A model generated the notes under the pieces. The model was not told where the DNA came from and ran no database searches. It saw only the letters and a list, made by a program, of their open reading frames with translations. The translations under genes and the position numbers were made by a program. Below are positions 7,660 to 17,339 of a stretch of 64,000 bases of DNA, piece by piece. This DNA is from Azophilus sp965247035 (GTDB lineage Bacteria > Pseudomonadota > Gammaproteobacteria > Pseudomonadales > Azotimanducaceae): contig CBDFGJ010000003.1 in the NCBI GenBank assembly GCA_965247035.1, positions 1-64,000 of the forward strand. Direction: 5' to 3'. How positions within the stretch are numbered: position 1 is the stretch's first letter; each line of letters starts with the position of its first letter.

Positions 7660-8526
7660 TCAGGGCCCTTGAAGCTGCTTGTGGATGGAGTCGAGCAACT
7701 GCTCAAGGCTCACCCCGGAAACGCGCATCTTCATGGAGATGTCGATGATGCCCATCGACCGCCAGCGCGACAGCATGTGCAGCACCGGCAACGCCGGTGA
7801 GTGGCGGTCCTGGGTCTCCATCAACCCAATCGCCCGGTCAATGGAATCCCAGGCATTGCCGATGGGCCCGGTCTGCGCCCCACCGTCGGCACCGGTCTCG
7901 TCGCCCTCCGCCGGCGAGGGTGTGCCGATGAGCTTTTTGATCGAGTTCCATACCTCGGTCCGCACCGGCAGATCCGAGCCGAACGCCGCTTCAAGCCGTG
8001 CCGTCCAAGAGTCGAATATGCCACGCAACGTCGCCGCCGTCTCGTTGCTCTCGTCGAAGCTAGGTTCCCGTTCCCCCCAACCGATCGATGCTGCAATGCT
8101 AGGGGAGCGGTTGAGCAGACGACCGAGTGCGGCAGCCCGTTCGCCGAGGTCGCCATCTTCCTCATCCGCACGAGGATGCACGCCGGTGTCGGGGTCAGGC
8201 CAAGTTTCCGCCGCCACCACCAAATCCTCCAAGGCGGCGGCAAACGGCGCTAGGCCGCCGTGCATCCAATTCGCTTCAGCGCGGATGGCGAGCAGCCGCA
8301 GATCCTTCGTTCGCTCGCTCAGGTCGCGCACGCCTTTTTCGATCTCGTCGAAGAACTCGGTGGCGTCGCCAGCGAGTTCGCCATCCACAACCGCCTCGTC
8401 GCCTTGGGCGATCATGTTATCCAAGGCTTGGCCCACCGCCATGTATGCCGGATCCCAACGCAGGTCGGCTCCGCAAGGGTCATCGCCCTCAACCGCCATC
8501 AATATGCTTTCGTCGGCCACCGCCAC
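7660..8526 (-). CDS. tssA: T6SS assembly protein TssA (ImpA N-domain)
   Basis: The 288-residue protein begins with the ImpA_N pattern: an early ISxDxPxGxDLRxDP-like stretch (VEGDDPCGADLRWDPAY at about 12-28), then FFDEIEKGVRDLSERTKDLRLLAIRAEANW and later LVVAAETWPDPD. TssA organises sheath and tube extension from the baseplate. It is short for the family and has only a small C-terminal region (WNSIKKLIG, then HMLSRWRSMGIID). It follows tssM by 30 bp, so it is probably in the same operon. The 3' end is found again as fragments near 5 kb and 6.1 kb. Confidence 0.85.
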   Translation of the reverse strand: MAVADESILMAVEGDDPCGADLRWDPAYMAVGQALDNMIAQGDEAVVDGELAGDATEFFDEIEKGVRDLSERTKDLRLLAIRAEANWMHGGLAPFAAALEDLVVAAETWPDPDTGVHPRADEEDGDLGERAAALGRLLNRSPSIAASIGWGEREPSFDESNETAATLRGIFDSWTARLEAAFGSDLPVRTEVWNSIKKLIGTPSPAEGDETGADGGAQTGPIGNAWDSIDRAIGLMETQDRHSPALPVLHMLSRWRSMGIIDISMKMRVSGVSLEQLLDSIHKQLQGP

Positions 8527-8556
8527 CTCCTATTTGCAATCGCTGCCCGAACGGGT

Positions 8557-11500
8557 TCAGAGATCTGTTTCGGAAAATATGGGCAAGGTCATCGGTTCCC
8601 CGTCCTCATGCAGGACTAGGGCGGAGAGCAGCAGAACGTCGCTTATATCCTCTTCATCAACCACCTCGGCCTCGAATACAAACGCGCCGCTGGCCATGCC
8701 ATCGAACACCCTCAGCAAAGAACCGTTGCCACCACCCATCAGCAGCCATGAGTCCGTCTGGCGTCCATCTGGCTGCACGAACTGATACATGGAGTTCTTG
8801 GCCAGCCGGATGTGGATGGCGAACGGGGCCCCATAGCGCCAAGTGTAAATCCCTGCCTCGTCCTGCTCCGCCCCCTCAATGCGAATCTCCGCCACATGCT
8901 CCGCTAGATGCTCCTCGCTAGGCCGCGTCCGCCAACGCATTTCGAAACGTACGGCGGCACCGTTATCGGTTGGCGTCCAGATCGCCTCGCTCCTTGCAAA
9001 TCCGCTCGCAAGCGGCTGGTCGATGAGTGGATAGGCGTTGCTTCCCGACCCCAAAAGACGGACGAACTCGGCTAGGGTGGAGGCGCTTATCTCAGGCGCA
9101 TTCGCGTTTCTGGAATAGGGCCAGAGCCTAGCCACATGCTGCTCGAAATAGCCCTTGACGCGCGCATAGACCGCACGCGCCTCGGCCAATGCGATTTCGC
9201 GGCACGCTTGATCGATCTCGGCGCGGAAGCGGGTCGATACGCGGGCCAAGTAGTCGCCTCGGCCAAGCAGCGGTCGAGGGGCGGCGCAGGCCGATTTTGG
9301 ATCCTCGACATAGGCCCGCACGACCCCTTCCAAGCCGGTAATGGTCGAGTTCATATCGCCGCGTGCGTAGCCGCTCAAGTCCTCCGCCATGTCGCGCCAA
9401 TGCAACGCGGCCCAACTCCGACCATGGGAGGCAGCTTCGATGAAAGGTGCCGCAAGTTGTTCGTAGATGCGGGTGAGACGCGCGATTCCGCGTTCGAATC
9501 GCCGCACCAGCGCGTCGCCGTCCGCAGTTGGATCCAGATGCACGCTAAGCGGTTTTTCTTCAAGAAGAACCGCGGACGCGGCATCCAGCACGCCTTCCGC
9601 CACCCGCGCCCGCACCGCCAGCACCCGCTCGGACTCGGACACCGCTTGGCGATCACTCAACCAAGACTCGATTTCCGTCAGATCGTCAACTGACGAAGCG
9701 GCCTTGGCGCGCCGCTCCGCACGCAGCAAGGCGATACCAAGGCCGCTGGCCGGCAACAAGGCGTGCTCCACGTCGGCGGTAACGCCAACGACCAATTCGC
9801 TAGTCAGATCGGTGATGAGCCGGCGCGCTAGTGCCGGCGCCAATTCCGCGGGAAGGTTCTGCGCGAACTGCTCAAAGACGCGCAAACGAGCACGGGCGTT
9901 GGCCACCGCGCCCGCGTCAATGGTGACTAGACCCACCGCAGCGGGCGCCTCTCCTTCCGGCAGATCGGCGAAACCGGCATTGGCGATCTTGTCCAGAAAG
10001 GACAGCCAAGCCGCCACGGGTGGCGTCATCGTCAACGATGGACCACTGCCGCGGCTAGCTCGGGCGAGAATAGGGCCGATGTACGGCAGAACGAAATAGA
10101 CGGCTTGGTTGCGCGCATCAATGCGGATGCGGCTAACCGCCGCCTTGGCCTCCACTGTAGTCACTTGCCCAATCAATGATAGCGCCAGGGCGCGGCCGAG
10201 CATGCGCAGCTCGAAACTGTGGTCAGACCGGTCCTCGGCCGCGGTCAGCCACTGCTGAGAGGGGTCCTGCAACGCGGCGCGCAAATCCACCAATGCGGAG
10301 TGTTGCTTGCGCCAGCCGGCGCTGACGTCGCCAGCCCGACGGGCGGCCGTGGCAACCGGGCCGTTGGTATAGACTTGGTCGGCCCAACGCTGCATGGTGA
10401 GGATGAAATTCTCCCGCGCCAAATCGAATACCGCGGCCACATCCAAGCCCCCGGCGCTCGGCGGCGGCGGCTCGACGCCCGTGTTGATGAGCGCGAGATC
10501 GATACTTTCAGGCCAAGCCTCCTTGCCGCCGCCAAAACCGGCCGCCAACAGCGCCCGTATGTCCACTTCGCGCGGATCGTCAGCCAAACCTTCCCAAGCG
10601 GCAACCCACTCACCGACCAGACGCGCATCCTCAATCCAGCTTCTGGGATCGTCGCGGGCGGCCAAGCGCTCGCGAGACCGCCACTCCAAGGCCGTCGCCA
10701 GCGGCCGCAGCATGTAACCGTCAAGAAATACCGCTCCCAACTCCCTAGGCGCAAAGAAGTTGGGCGCCAGCGGTGCCAGCGGCATCAGCACCGGGAATTC
10801 CGACAGGTCGGAGAGTCGGCGGCCGAGTCCGGCCACGCGCCGCAGCCGCGCTCCGCTGGGAATGGAATCCACGCCGGTGGCCGTCCATGGCACCTGCGCC
10901 TCCCTCGCAGCGGTGTTAACCGTCGAGCGCACCCGGTCGGCACGGTCGATCGCGGCGAAGCAGGCTAAGATCGTAAGCAGAATCCCCAAGGCGAGCACCC
11001 CGAAAGCGATCCCGTTCTGCAGGCCGGGGGCGGTAGCCGGCCTAGTGCGGACAACGGTTTGCGCCACGGCACCGCGCAAGCCCAGGCCGCTGAAGCCGAG
11101 GGACGCCACATCCAACACCGACGATGGCGCCACGGCGAGCACCCGGCCGATGGCGGCCGGTAACTCGCGGGACTGAGCAACAGCGAGTTCCTTGAGCCCA
11201 TCGCGGTCACCTCCGACCAGCCAGATGCGCACGCTGTCGGCGGCCAATTGGGAACAGATGGCGTCGCCGTCAGCGTTGTTGGCGTCTATGATGCGCCAAG
11301 CTGGCGACCGGCTGGCGCTTGGCAGCACGAAGTGCAGCGCCGCTCGCATGCCAATGGCGCGGGCGAAATTCGCCGCCCGCGCCACCGCGTCGCTTGGAAT
11401 GTTATCGCCATCCACCAGCGCTGCCAAGCCGTCCACCGGGCGCCGCCAAGGCAGCGCCCGCGCCAGTCGCCGTAGCTGACGTCCGTTCGCCTGCGAGGCG

Positions 11501-11943
11501 TCGATAAGTATCGTATCCCCACCGGCGGCGATGCCTATGGCACCGACACCGGGCGGCGTCAAACCGAGGCTGCGGCACAGGTTCGACGCACCGCTGCCAG
11601 CAACAATGACTATGCGCAGCGCATCCGGTCCAGCAAGACGCACCGCTTCCGAAAGCGCCACGCGTAAACCCAGCCTTGAGGCCCCCCCCCATCCGGTCGC
11701 CACCAACGGCGGGGCGGCCAGCACCGCCTCCTTGCGAGCCGCGTTGCGCGCCCGGGCGGTCTCGCTGCCGCGGTTGAAAAGCCACAACAGCCCCTTGCCG
11801 AGCAGCACTAGGAGTTTCCACAACAACCATAGCGCTATCAGCAGTAGGATCAGGCCCACGACAATGAGCACGATGAGCAGCACAAGCTCCCAAGTGCCAC
11901 CGTTCATCAATCCGACGAAGAGATCGCCGATTCGCCCTATCAT
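8557..11943 (-). CDS. tssM: T6SS inner-membrane protein TssM (IcmF family)
   Basis: At 1,128 residues it has the size and layout of TssM: two hydrophobic segments near the N-terminus (about 18-50), a cytoplasmic domain, a third membrane segment at about 306-327 (GVLALGILLTILACFA), then a large periplasmic part ending in a beta-rich C-terminus. TssM joins TssL and the TssJ lipoprotein in the membrane complex that anchors the machine. The cytoplasmic domain has AGSGASNLCRS where IcmF proteins that bind nucleotide have GxxGxGKT, so the P-loop is not functional by sequence. It sits between tssL and tssA in a single-direction operon. Confidence 0.88.
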   Translation of the reverse strand: MIGRIGDLFVGLMNGGTWELVLLIVLIVVGLILLLIALWLLWKLLVLLGKGLLWLFNRGSETARARNAARKEAVLAAPPLVATGWGGASRLGLRVALSEAVRLAGPDALRIVIVAGSGASNLCRSLGLTPPGVGAIGIAAGGDTILIDASQANGRQLRRLARALPWRRPVDGLAALVDGDNIPSDAVARAANFARAIGMRAALHFVLPSASRSPAWRIIDANNADGDAICSQLAADSVRIWLVGGDRDGLKELAVAQSRELPAAIGRVLAVAPSSVLDVASLGFSGLGLRGAVAQTVVRTRPATAPGLQNGIAFGVLALGILLTILACFAAIDRADRVRSTVNTAAREAQVPWTATGVDSIPSGARLRRVAGLGRRLSDLSEFPVLMPLAPLAPNFFAPRELGAVFLDGYMLRPLATALEWRSRERLAARDDPRSWIEDARLVGEWVAAWEGLADDPREVDIRALLAAGFGGGKEAWPESIDLALINTGVEPPPPSAGGLDVAAVFDLARENFILTMQRWADQVYTNGPVATAARRAGDVSAGWRKQHSALVDLRAALQDPSQQWLTAAEDRSDHSFELRMLGRALALSLIGQVTTVEAKAAVSRIRIDARNQAVYFVLPYIGPILARASRGSGPSLTMTPPVAAWLSFLDKIANAGFADLPEGEAPAAVGLVTIDAGAVANARARLRVFEQFAQNLPAELAPALARRLITDLTSELVVGVTADVEHALLPASGLGIALLRAERRAKAASSVDDLTEIESWLSDRQAVSESERVLAVRARVAEGVLDAASAVLLEEKPLSVHLDPTADGDALVRRFERGIARLTRIYEQLAAPFIEAASHGRSWAALHWRDMAEDLSGYARGDMNSTITGLEGVVRAYVEDPKSACAAPRPLLGRGDYLARVSTRFRAEIDQACREIALAEARAVYARVKGYFEQHVARLWPYSRNANAPEISASTLAEFVRLLGSGSNAYPLIDQPLASGFARSEAIWTPTDNGAAVRFEMRWRTRPSEEHLAEHVAEIRIEGAEQDEAGIYTWRYGAPFAIHIRLAKNSMYQFVQPDGRQTDSWLLMGGGNGSLLRVFDGMASGAFVFEAEVVDEEDISDVLLLSALVLHEDGEPMTLPIFSETDL

Positions 11944-12066
11944 TGCGTACTCCTATTGTCCCCTGAGTCGGGTTTCTGCACCGGCGACCGGGGCGCAAGC
12001 CCCTCCAGCAATTTCCCGCACCGCCGACTTCCCGCGCTAGTGATTGATCGTGTACTCGCCCGGTGG

Positions 12067-12861
12067 CTACCTATCCGCATCCTGCAAAGGCGGCAAATTG
12101 GAGGGGCCGATACTGCGTTGCCCTGGTTCGAAGGCTCCGGGCGTCACCGGCAGGCCGGCTTCGATGCGGGCGGCAATGCGGTCAGCGTCCGACAGCGCGT
12201 CGCCCGGCAGCGTCAGCCAAAGCACGAAGCCGCTCATCAGCCATAACGCGAAGCCCAAAACTGCCGAGGGCATGGGGGCGATACCGAAGCGAGAGGGCCC
12301 GACATCGCTGGCTACGTCCACCTGCGCTTCGCGCACCGCGCCCACCGCCTCCTCCAAGATAGCGGTCAGCGTCGACAAGCCCAAGGTGTCGCCGCGCAAA
12401 GAACCTTCAAAGCCTTCGCGCAGCACGGCAAGGTACAGGGGAGCAAGCAGGAAGGTTTCCCGTTGCTCGCCGCCTCCGGTCGTACCTTGGGCGGAGGCAC
12501 GGGATTGACGGACGATTTCCTGGCCAGCCAGCGCCGAACCATAAAGCTCAAACTCCAGCAGCCGCTCCCGCCAACGCTCCAAGCCGCCAGCGGCATAGTG
12601 CAGCATGCGTTCATCCGCCAGTCCCACCAAGGTGTACGCGGCCTCCCGCGCCACACTGGTGTCGCTGCGCACCACCGCCGGCAGACCGCGCACGAACGAA
12701 TCGGCACCTTGGGCGAGCCGCCGCCGACTGGCGTCCATGGCCATGGTCGCTGCCCGGTCGTCCTCGGCCTCAAGTACGGCGGCGGCGGTAGCCTCGACCT
12801 CCCGGTCGAGCAGATCAAAGAAGGGCACTGCGTTGATGGCAATGGAAAAGCCGATGCTCAC
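12067..12861 (-). CDS. tssL: T6SS inner-membrane protein TssL (DotU family)
   Basis: The 264-residue protein has a helical cytoplasmic DotU-type domain containing AAYTLVGLADERMLHYA and LEFELYGSALAGQEIV, followed by one membrane helix near the C-terminus (about 196-218, SAVLGFALWLMSGFVLWLTL) and a short proline-rich tail. This is the typical single-span TssL fold. TssL binds TssM and recruits the baseplate through TssK, whose gene overlaps its start by 4 bases. A gap of 123 bp follows before tssM. No peptidoglycan-binding OmpA extension is present. Confidence 0.87.
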   Translation of the reverse strand: MSIGFSIAINAVPFFDLLDREVEATAAAVLEAEDDRAATMAMDASRRRLAQGADSFVRGLPAVVRSDTSVAREAAYTLVGLADERMLHYAAGGLERWRERLLEFELYGSALAGQEIVRQSRASAQGTTGGGEQRETFLLAPLYLAVLREGFEGSLRGDTLGLSTLTAILEEAVGAVREAQVDVASDVGPSRFGIAPMPSAVLGFALWLMSGFVLWLTLPGDALSDADRIAARIEAGLPVTPGAFEPGQRSIGPSNLPPLQDADR

Positions 12862-14162
12862 GATCGCCCCCCGCCTTCAGGACCCCTAGCCCAAGGCGAC
12901 GTCGCGGTTGCCGAACCATCCGCAGCATCGTTGCGCGGCCCGGTGAGCGATGGCGAACCACCCTGTTCGTCGCCGTTCTCAGTGAACAGGATGGAGAAGG
13001 ACGTATTGAGCGGCGGCGGTGTCTTCGCCGCCAAAGCGAGGCGATTCTGCCCCCCGCGCCAAGCGTGATCATCATCCACTTGGTAGAGGGCGAGCAGCGG
13101 CCCACTAGAGACGCCGAGCATCGGATCGCGCTCCACAGGCCGACGGGTGCAGCCGGAAACCCGGCGCGTCAAAGCTTCTTTAATGCGGTCGGGCGCCGCC
13201 AAGGCAGCCCCATCAAACCATGAGCAAGCGGCGATCAGGTCCGCTGGCCGGGACGCTTCGATCGCCAACAAAAGCCCGCCGGGAACCGTATCGACCAGCA
13301 GCACGCCGGGATCGCCATCACTAGGTTGAAACACCGCCGCCCGAAACGGCAGGCCGATGCCGGACGCCGCGGTTTCCGCCGCATAGAGGAGCCGACGGAT
13401 CGAACCGCGCTGGTCGGCCGGAGCCCAAGGGCTACCGAGCGGCTCGAAGATCCCGGCGGCGCTACGCACGCCAAGGGTCAAACGCAACGCCTCCATGCCA
13501 ATCCGCCCCGGGGTGACGGCCGGCGCGGACAGCAACGCTTCGATGACGCCAACGCCTTGATTCAGGGCGACCGCAACTTGGCCGATAATCCTAGCCGCCG
13601 GACGATTTTCCGCGCCAGGGAGACGCAGCGTCGCCACGAAGCCGGTGCCGAGCGCCGCCAAGGCACCAAGTTGGCTGTTCACGTCGTAGCGCATGGGGTG
13701 ATCGACGTCAATCAGCAAAGCGGGCGGCGACCAGTCCGGCAGGCCAGCCCAAGCGCCTCCTCGAAATGCCAGCCGAGCGATGGGCAGCGTGGTTTCGCTC
13801 GGCGCGTCGCCCTCTATCTCGTCCGCCGAGGCCAAGCTGATTATGCTGGTGTCCGGGTTGCGGATAACGTGGTAGTTCGCCGTAAGTCCGGCCCGTCCCT
13901 CGGGCAGCACGGCCACCAGCCCGACTCGAGGGAAAGGCACGCCGTCCGCAAAGATGCCTTCGCACTGCACCCGCAATTCGCCCCCCGCCAACGCCGTTTC
14001 ATCAACGTGCGTGGATGAGAAACCCCAAGGCCAAGGATCCGCCAACAACCCCGCGAAATGCGCGAGCCGGGCGGCGCGGAGGTCCGCCGACCGGAAATGG
14101 GTCGGCTCCAGCACCATTCCGTTCTGCCAATTGACCTGCAAGGGAATGCTTGGAATGCTCAT
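12858..14162 (-). CDS. tssK: T6SS baseplate protein TssK
   Basis: The 434-residue protein starts with the family hallmark of TssK, WQNGMVLEPTHFRSADLRAA, and continues with LADPWPWGFSSTHVDETALAGGELRV. TssK is the trimeric baseplate part that docks on TssL/TssM. It overlaps the tssL start by 4 bases and touches the tssJ-like gene, so translation is likely coupled. The C-terminal 35 residues are polar and low complexity (Gly/Ser/Ala/Thr rich). Length is close to the family norm of about 440. Confidence 0.9.
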   Translation of the reverse strand: MSIPSIPLQVNWQNGMVLEPTHFRSADLRAARLAHFAGLLADPWPWGFSSTHVDETALAGGELRVQCEGIFADGVPFPRVGLVAVLPEGRAGLTANYHVIRNPDTSIISLASADEIEGDAPSETTLPIARLAFRGGAWAGLPDWSPPALLIDVDHPMRYDVNSQLGALAALGTGFVATLRLPGAENRPAARIIGQVAVALNQGVGVIEALLSAPAVTPGRIGMEALRLTLGVRSAAGIFEPLGSPWAPADQRGSIRRLLYAAETAASGIGLPFRAAVFQPSDGDPGVLLVDTVPGGLLLAIEASRPADLIAACSWFDGAALAAPDRIKEALTRRVSGCTRRPVERDPMLGVSSGPLLALYQVDDDHAWRGGQNRLALAAKTPPPLNTSFSILFTENGDEQGGSPSLTGPRNDAADGSATATSPWARGPEGGGRS

Positions 14163-14725
14163 TATGACCGAAATCCCCGTCGGGCCCGTTTGCCGCCGCT
14201 CGGCGTACAGCCCGTGTTGTCTATGTTGATGACTACGTTCCCATTCCTATTGAACCGGAGCGGCGGCGACCCAGCCCGTGTGCGGCAGAAGAGGACGCCG
14301 GCGAACCTGCCCCGCTTGCGCACCTTGAACGGCCCTACGTTGGTGCCGGGAACGACCTCCCAAGCATCGTAGAGCGCGTCGGGATGGGCTTGCCGGAAAT
14401 TGTTTCCTGCCTCGCCGAACCAGTCCTCGGTCTTGATGCGCAGCAGCGCATCGACCAGTTCCACATCGCGCACACGCACCAACTCGACGGCTACTGGCCA
14501 GTTTTGGTTCGCGGCCGGCAACATATTCAGGCTCACGTTCTTCACTTTCAACGGCTGCGACGGTTTTGTTATCTTCTCCTTGTCGCTGCCGCCTACCAAG
14601 CCTCCCAATCCACCCAGAATGCCACAACCTGTCATCTGAACCAGAACGGCCAAGAGCGCCGAGCCCACAGCGACTCTTTTCCAAGAGCTATTGATACTCG
14701 TTGCCTCCGGCCGGGCCAATAGCAT
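14162..14725 (-). CDS. tssJ: T6SS outer-membrane lipoprotein, TssJ-like
   Basis: The 187-residue protein has a lipoprotein signal: basic residues (SSWKR), a hydrophobic run, and a lipobox ending MTGC with the acylated cysteine at residue 34. The mature part begins with a Gly-rich linker and then a beta-rich domain with LKVKNVSLNMLP and VAVELVRVRDVELVDALLRI. TssJ is the lipoprotein that tethers TssM to the outer membrane. Position between tssH and tssK, with end-to-start overlaps on both sides, is the main support; sequence similarity to known TssJ is weak, so it could be a different T6SS lipoprotein in that slot. Confidence 0.65.
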   Translation of the reverse strand: MLLARPEATSINSSWKRVAVGSALLAVLVQMTGCGILGGLGGLVGGSDKEKITKPSQPLKVKNVSLNMLPAANQNWPVAVELVRVRDVELVDALLRIKTEDWFGEAGNNFRQAHPDALYDAWEVVPGTNVGPFKVRKRGRFAGVLFCRTRAGSPPLRFNRNGNVVINIDNTGCTPSGGKRARRGFRS

Positions 14726-17052
14726 CAGCCAGCGGCCTCCGCGACGGCATCAGGTTCGGCGGCGTCGGTTGTCACTAAAAAATCGCCTTCGTTGCGCGAC
14801 ACCGTTGCGTTTCCTGGCGGCAGGTCATTGCCGAGTTTGTCCAGCACGTACTCCGCCACTGCCGGCCGGATCGATCGCGCAACGATGCCGTCCAAAAAGC
14901 GGGCACCCTGAGGCGTTGTCTTGACGTGCTGCACCAGCCAGCCGCGCACCTCCTGATCGAACCTGAGCGTCGCGCGATGCGACGCACGGTAGGTTTCGGC
15001 CAAGCGATCGAGGCGCATGCCCGCGATCATCGCCAGCGAGTCTTCCCCCAAGGGCCAGAACGGCACCAGTTGCAGCCGCCCGATGAAGGCGGCAGGAAAG
15101 TGCTTGGCCAGTTCCCCGGTCAGGGCTTGATGGAAGGCGTCTTCGGTGGGCGGCGGGTCGGCCGCCGCGGCCTGGCTCACGACCGTATCGCCGGCGTTCG
15201 ACGTGAGCACGATCAAGGCATTGGAGAAGTCCGCCTCAATGCCTTCGGCGTCCTCCATCCAGCCACGATCAAGCACTTGGTAGAGCATCTCAATGACATC
15301 GCCGTGCGCCTTCTCGATCTCGTCGAGCAGCACCACTGAATAAGGCGTGCGCCGAACGCCCTCCGTCAGCACGCCACCCTCCCCGTAGCCGACATAGCCG
15401 GCCGGCGCGCCCTTCAGGCCGGACACGGTGTGGGCCTCTTGGTATTCGGACATGTTAATCGTGAGAATGCGGCCGCCGAACAGTGCGTCGGCGAGGGCGA
15501 GGGCCGCTTCCGTCTTGCCGACGCCAGAGGGTCCGCAGAACATCAGTGCGCCAACCGGCCGCCGCCGATCCGAAAGACCGGCCAGATAGGCCCGCGCTTG
15601 GGAAGCGCAACGGGCCAATGCGTCGTCTTGACCGACCACTCGCTCGCCCAAGGTCTGTTCGAGGTGGCTCGCCATCTTGCTCATGTCGGAGAGCATTCCG
15701 CCAATGGGCACACCCGTGAGGTCGGAGATGATCGCTGCTACGTCTTCCTCGGAGACGGTGACCGCGGCCTGTTCGGCCGGCTTTTCTTGCTCGGCCGAGT
15801 CCTCACCGTCGCCCTCGGCGTTGATGCGCGTTCTCGCGCAAGCCGAGTCGAGCACCACGATCGCCTTGTCCGGCAGCTGCCGGCCGACGATGTAGCGGCG
15901 GGATAGCGACACGGCGCTATCGAACACGTTTTCGCCGAACTCAACGCCGTGGTGCTTGGCCAGCGCCGGCGCCAGCCCGGAGACGATTTGCAGCGCCTGC
16001 TCGTGTTCCGGCTCTTGGATGCGTACTGCGGCGACCCGTCGAGCGAGGCCCGGATCTGGTTCAATGTAGCGGCGCCACTCGCGCCAGCCGCAGGTGGCGA
16101 GGATGCGTACGGCACCCTCGCTAAGCACGGAGCGCAGCGCATCCGCGCCGCCGCCTTGGTCGCTGAACAGCAGGTGAATGTCGTCAGCTTGCAGAATCAT
16201 GCCAGCGTCGCGGACTTCCTTGACGATGCCCTGCAAGCGCTCCTCAAGCGCCCCCCGCACGGCGGCGCCGGCGCGCAAGGCGGAGACGTCAAGAGACCAT
16301 ACCGGCGTATCGTGCAGCACCGCTGGCACGGCGCTGAGGCCCCGCGCCAATGCGTCCACAAAACCCAAGGCGCAGGCGGTTTTGCCGACCCCGGCTTCGC
16401 CCACCACCGCCACCGAATTTTGCCGACGTCGCAGCAAAATAGAGGCGATCGCCTGCATCTCCGGGTGAAACCCAACTACCGGATCGAATTCCCCGGCCCG
16501 AGCCGCGGCGATCAGATCCCGCCCATAGCGGGACAACTCGGGAAAGGTCATGTCGGTGGCCGGGGGAGCGCCGCTGTCAGCGCTCGCCGCCGCGGCGGGG
16601 CTGCCGGCAACCGCCAGAGTGGCCAAATCGAGGTTTGCCATGCCGGGCAGCAGCTCCACTAACTGCGGCCACATGTCGCCACGGCGGGCGACGGTTTCGA
16701 AGAACCGCACCGGTGAGACATGGGGGTCGCCGTAATCATCAAACGACAGCGACCAAGCCTCCCTCAACAGCTGGGCTAGTGTTTCTCCGAACGCCGGCAG
16801 AGCGCCAACACTGCTCCGAGGCTCCTTGTTCACGACTACCGCCAAAGCGGATTCGACGCCGGGAGCGTCGACTTTGGCGTCGGTGAGCGCCTGCACAACC
16901 GACGGCCCACAACCGCGGTCGCGCAGTAGCGACAGCAGGAACAGTTCGATGCTAATGGTCCTGCGCCCTTCTCGGGCGGCCGTATCGGCCGCCGCATGGA
17001 GAACACGGCGTGCGTCAGGACTCAAGTGGTCGTAGAGCTTGCGAAGATTCAC
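14725..17052 (-). CDS. tssH: T6SS AAA+ ATPase ClpV (TssH) lacking the middle coil
   Basis: The 775-residue protein has a Clp-type N-domain (1-140), a first AAA+ module with Walker A GEAGVGKT at 218-225, and a second with Walker A GPSGVGKT at 507-514 and Walker B LLDEIE at 575-580. ClpV disassembles contracted sheaths. The region joining the modules (about 400-470) is very short: where ClpV normally has a coiled M-domain of over 100 residues there is only an acidic, Glu/Ala-rich linker. The first-module Walker B reads LQADD instead of the usual hhhDE. It is the first gene of the operon. By family size it is about 100 residues short. Confidence 0.85.
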   Translation of the reverse strand: MNLRKLYDHLSPDARRVLHAAADTAAREGRRTISIELFLLSLLRDRGCGPSVVQALTDAKVDAPGVESALAVVVNKEPRSSVGALPAFGETLAQLLREAWSLSFDDYGDPHVSPVRFFETVARRGDMWPQLVELLPGMANLDLATLAVAGSPAAAASADSGAPPATDMTFPELSRYGRDLIAAARAGEFDPVVGFHPEMQAIASILLRRRQNSVAVVGEAGVGKTACALGFVDALARGLSAVPAVLHDTPVWSLDVSALRAGAAVRGALEERLQGIVKEVRDAGMILQADDIHLLFSDQGGGADALRSVLSEGAVRILATCGWREWRRYIEPDPGLARRVAAVRIQEPEHEQALQIVSGLAPALAKHHGVEFGENVFDSAVSLSRRYIVGRQLPDKAIVVLDSACARTRINAEGDGEDSAEQEKPAEQAAVTVSEEDVAAIISDLTGVPIGGMLSDMSKMASHLEQTLGERVVGQDDALARCASQARAYLAGLSDRRRPVGALMFCGPSGVGKTEAALALADALFGGRILTINMSEYQEAHTVSGLKGAPAGYVGYGEGGVLTEGVRRTPYSVVLLDEIEKAHGDVIEMLYQVLDRGWMEDAEGIEADFSNALIVLTSNAGDTVVSQAAAADPPPTEDAFHQALTGELAKHFPAAFIGRLQLVPFWPLGEDSLAMIAGMRLDRLAETYRASHRATLRFDQEVRGWLVQHVKTTPQGARFLDGIVARSIRPAVAEYVLDKLGNDLPPGNATVSRNEGDFLVTTDAAEPDAVAEAAG

Positions 17053-17339
17053 TTGATTGTCAACTCCAAATAGAAATGTTGTTTATTCTTCCAAAGCGGA
17101 CATGCCTACTTTTAGTTCCAAGATCTGCTCCCCTAGTTTCCAGAGTGCTGGTGCCGAGGACAGCGCTTATGAACGCGCAACTGGCACCACCCCTTGCCCG
17201 CTATCGGCCATTATCAATCATGCACTGGCGTAATGTCTCTACCGACAGGCTCAAAAAGGGACCCTCCCCATTTTCGGTATGACAAAGAATCACATGGAGC
17301 CCCCGCCTCTTGGCCGTAAATATAAACCATTTCCATAGG
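17053..17339. other. Upstream region of the T6SS operon
   Basis: No gene is supported here. It must contain the start signals for tssH on the minus strand, and the part next to the start codon (17060-17100) is AT-rich, but no clear promoter can be assigned. The left limit of the IS3-type relic lies near 17340. Confidence 0.4.
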
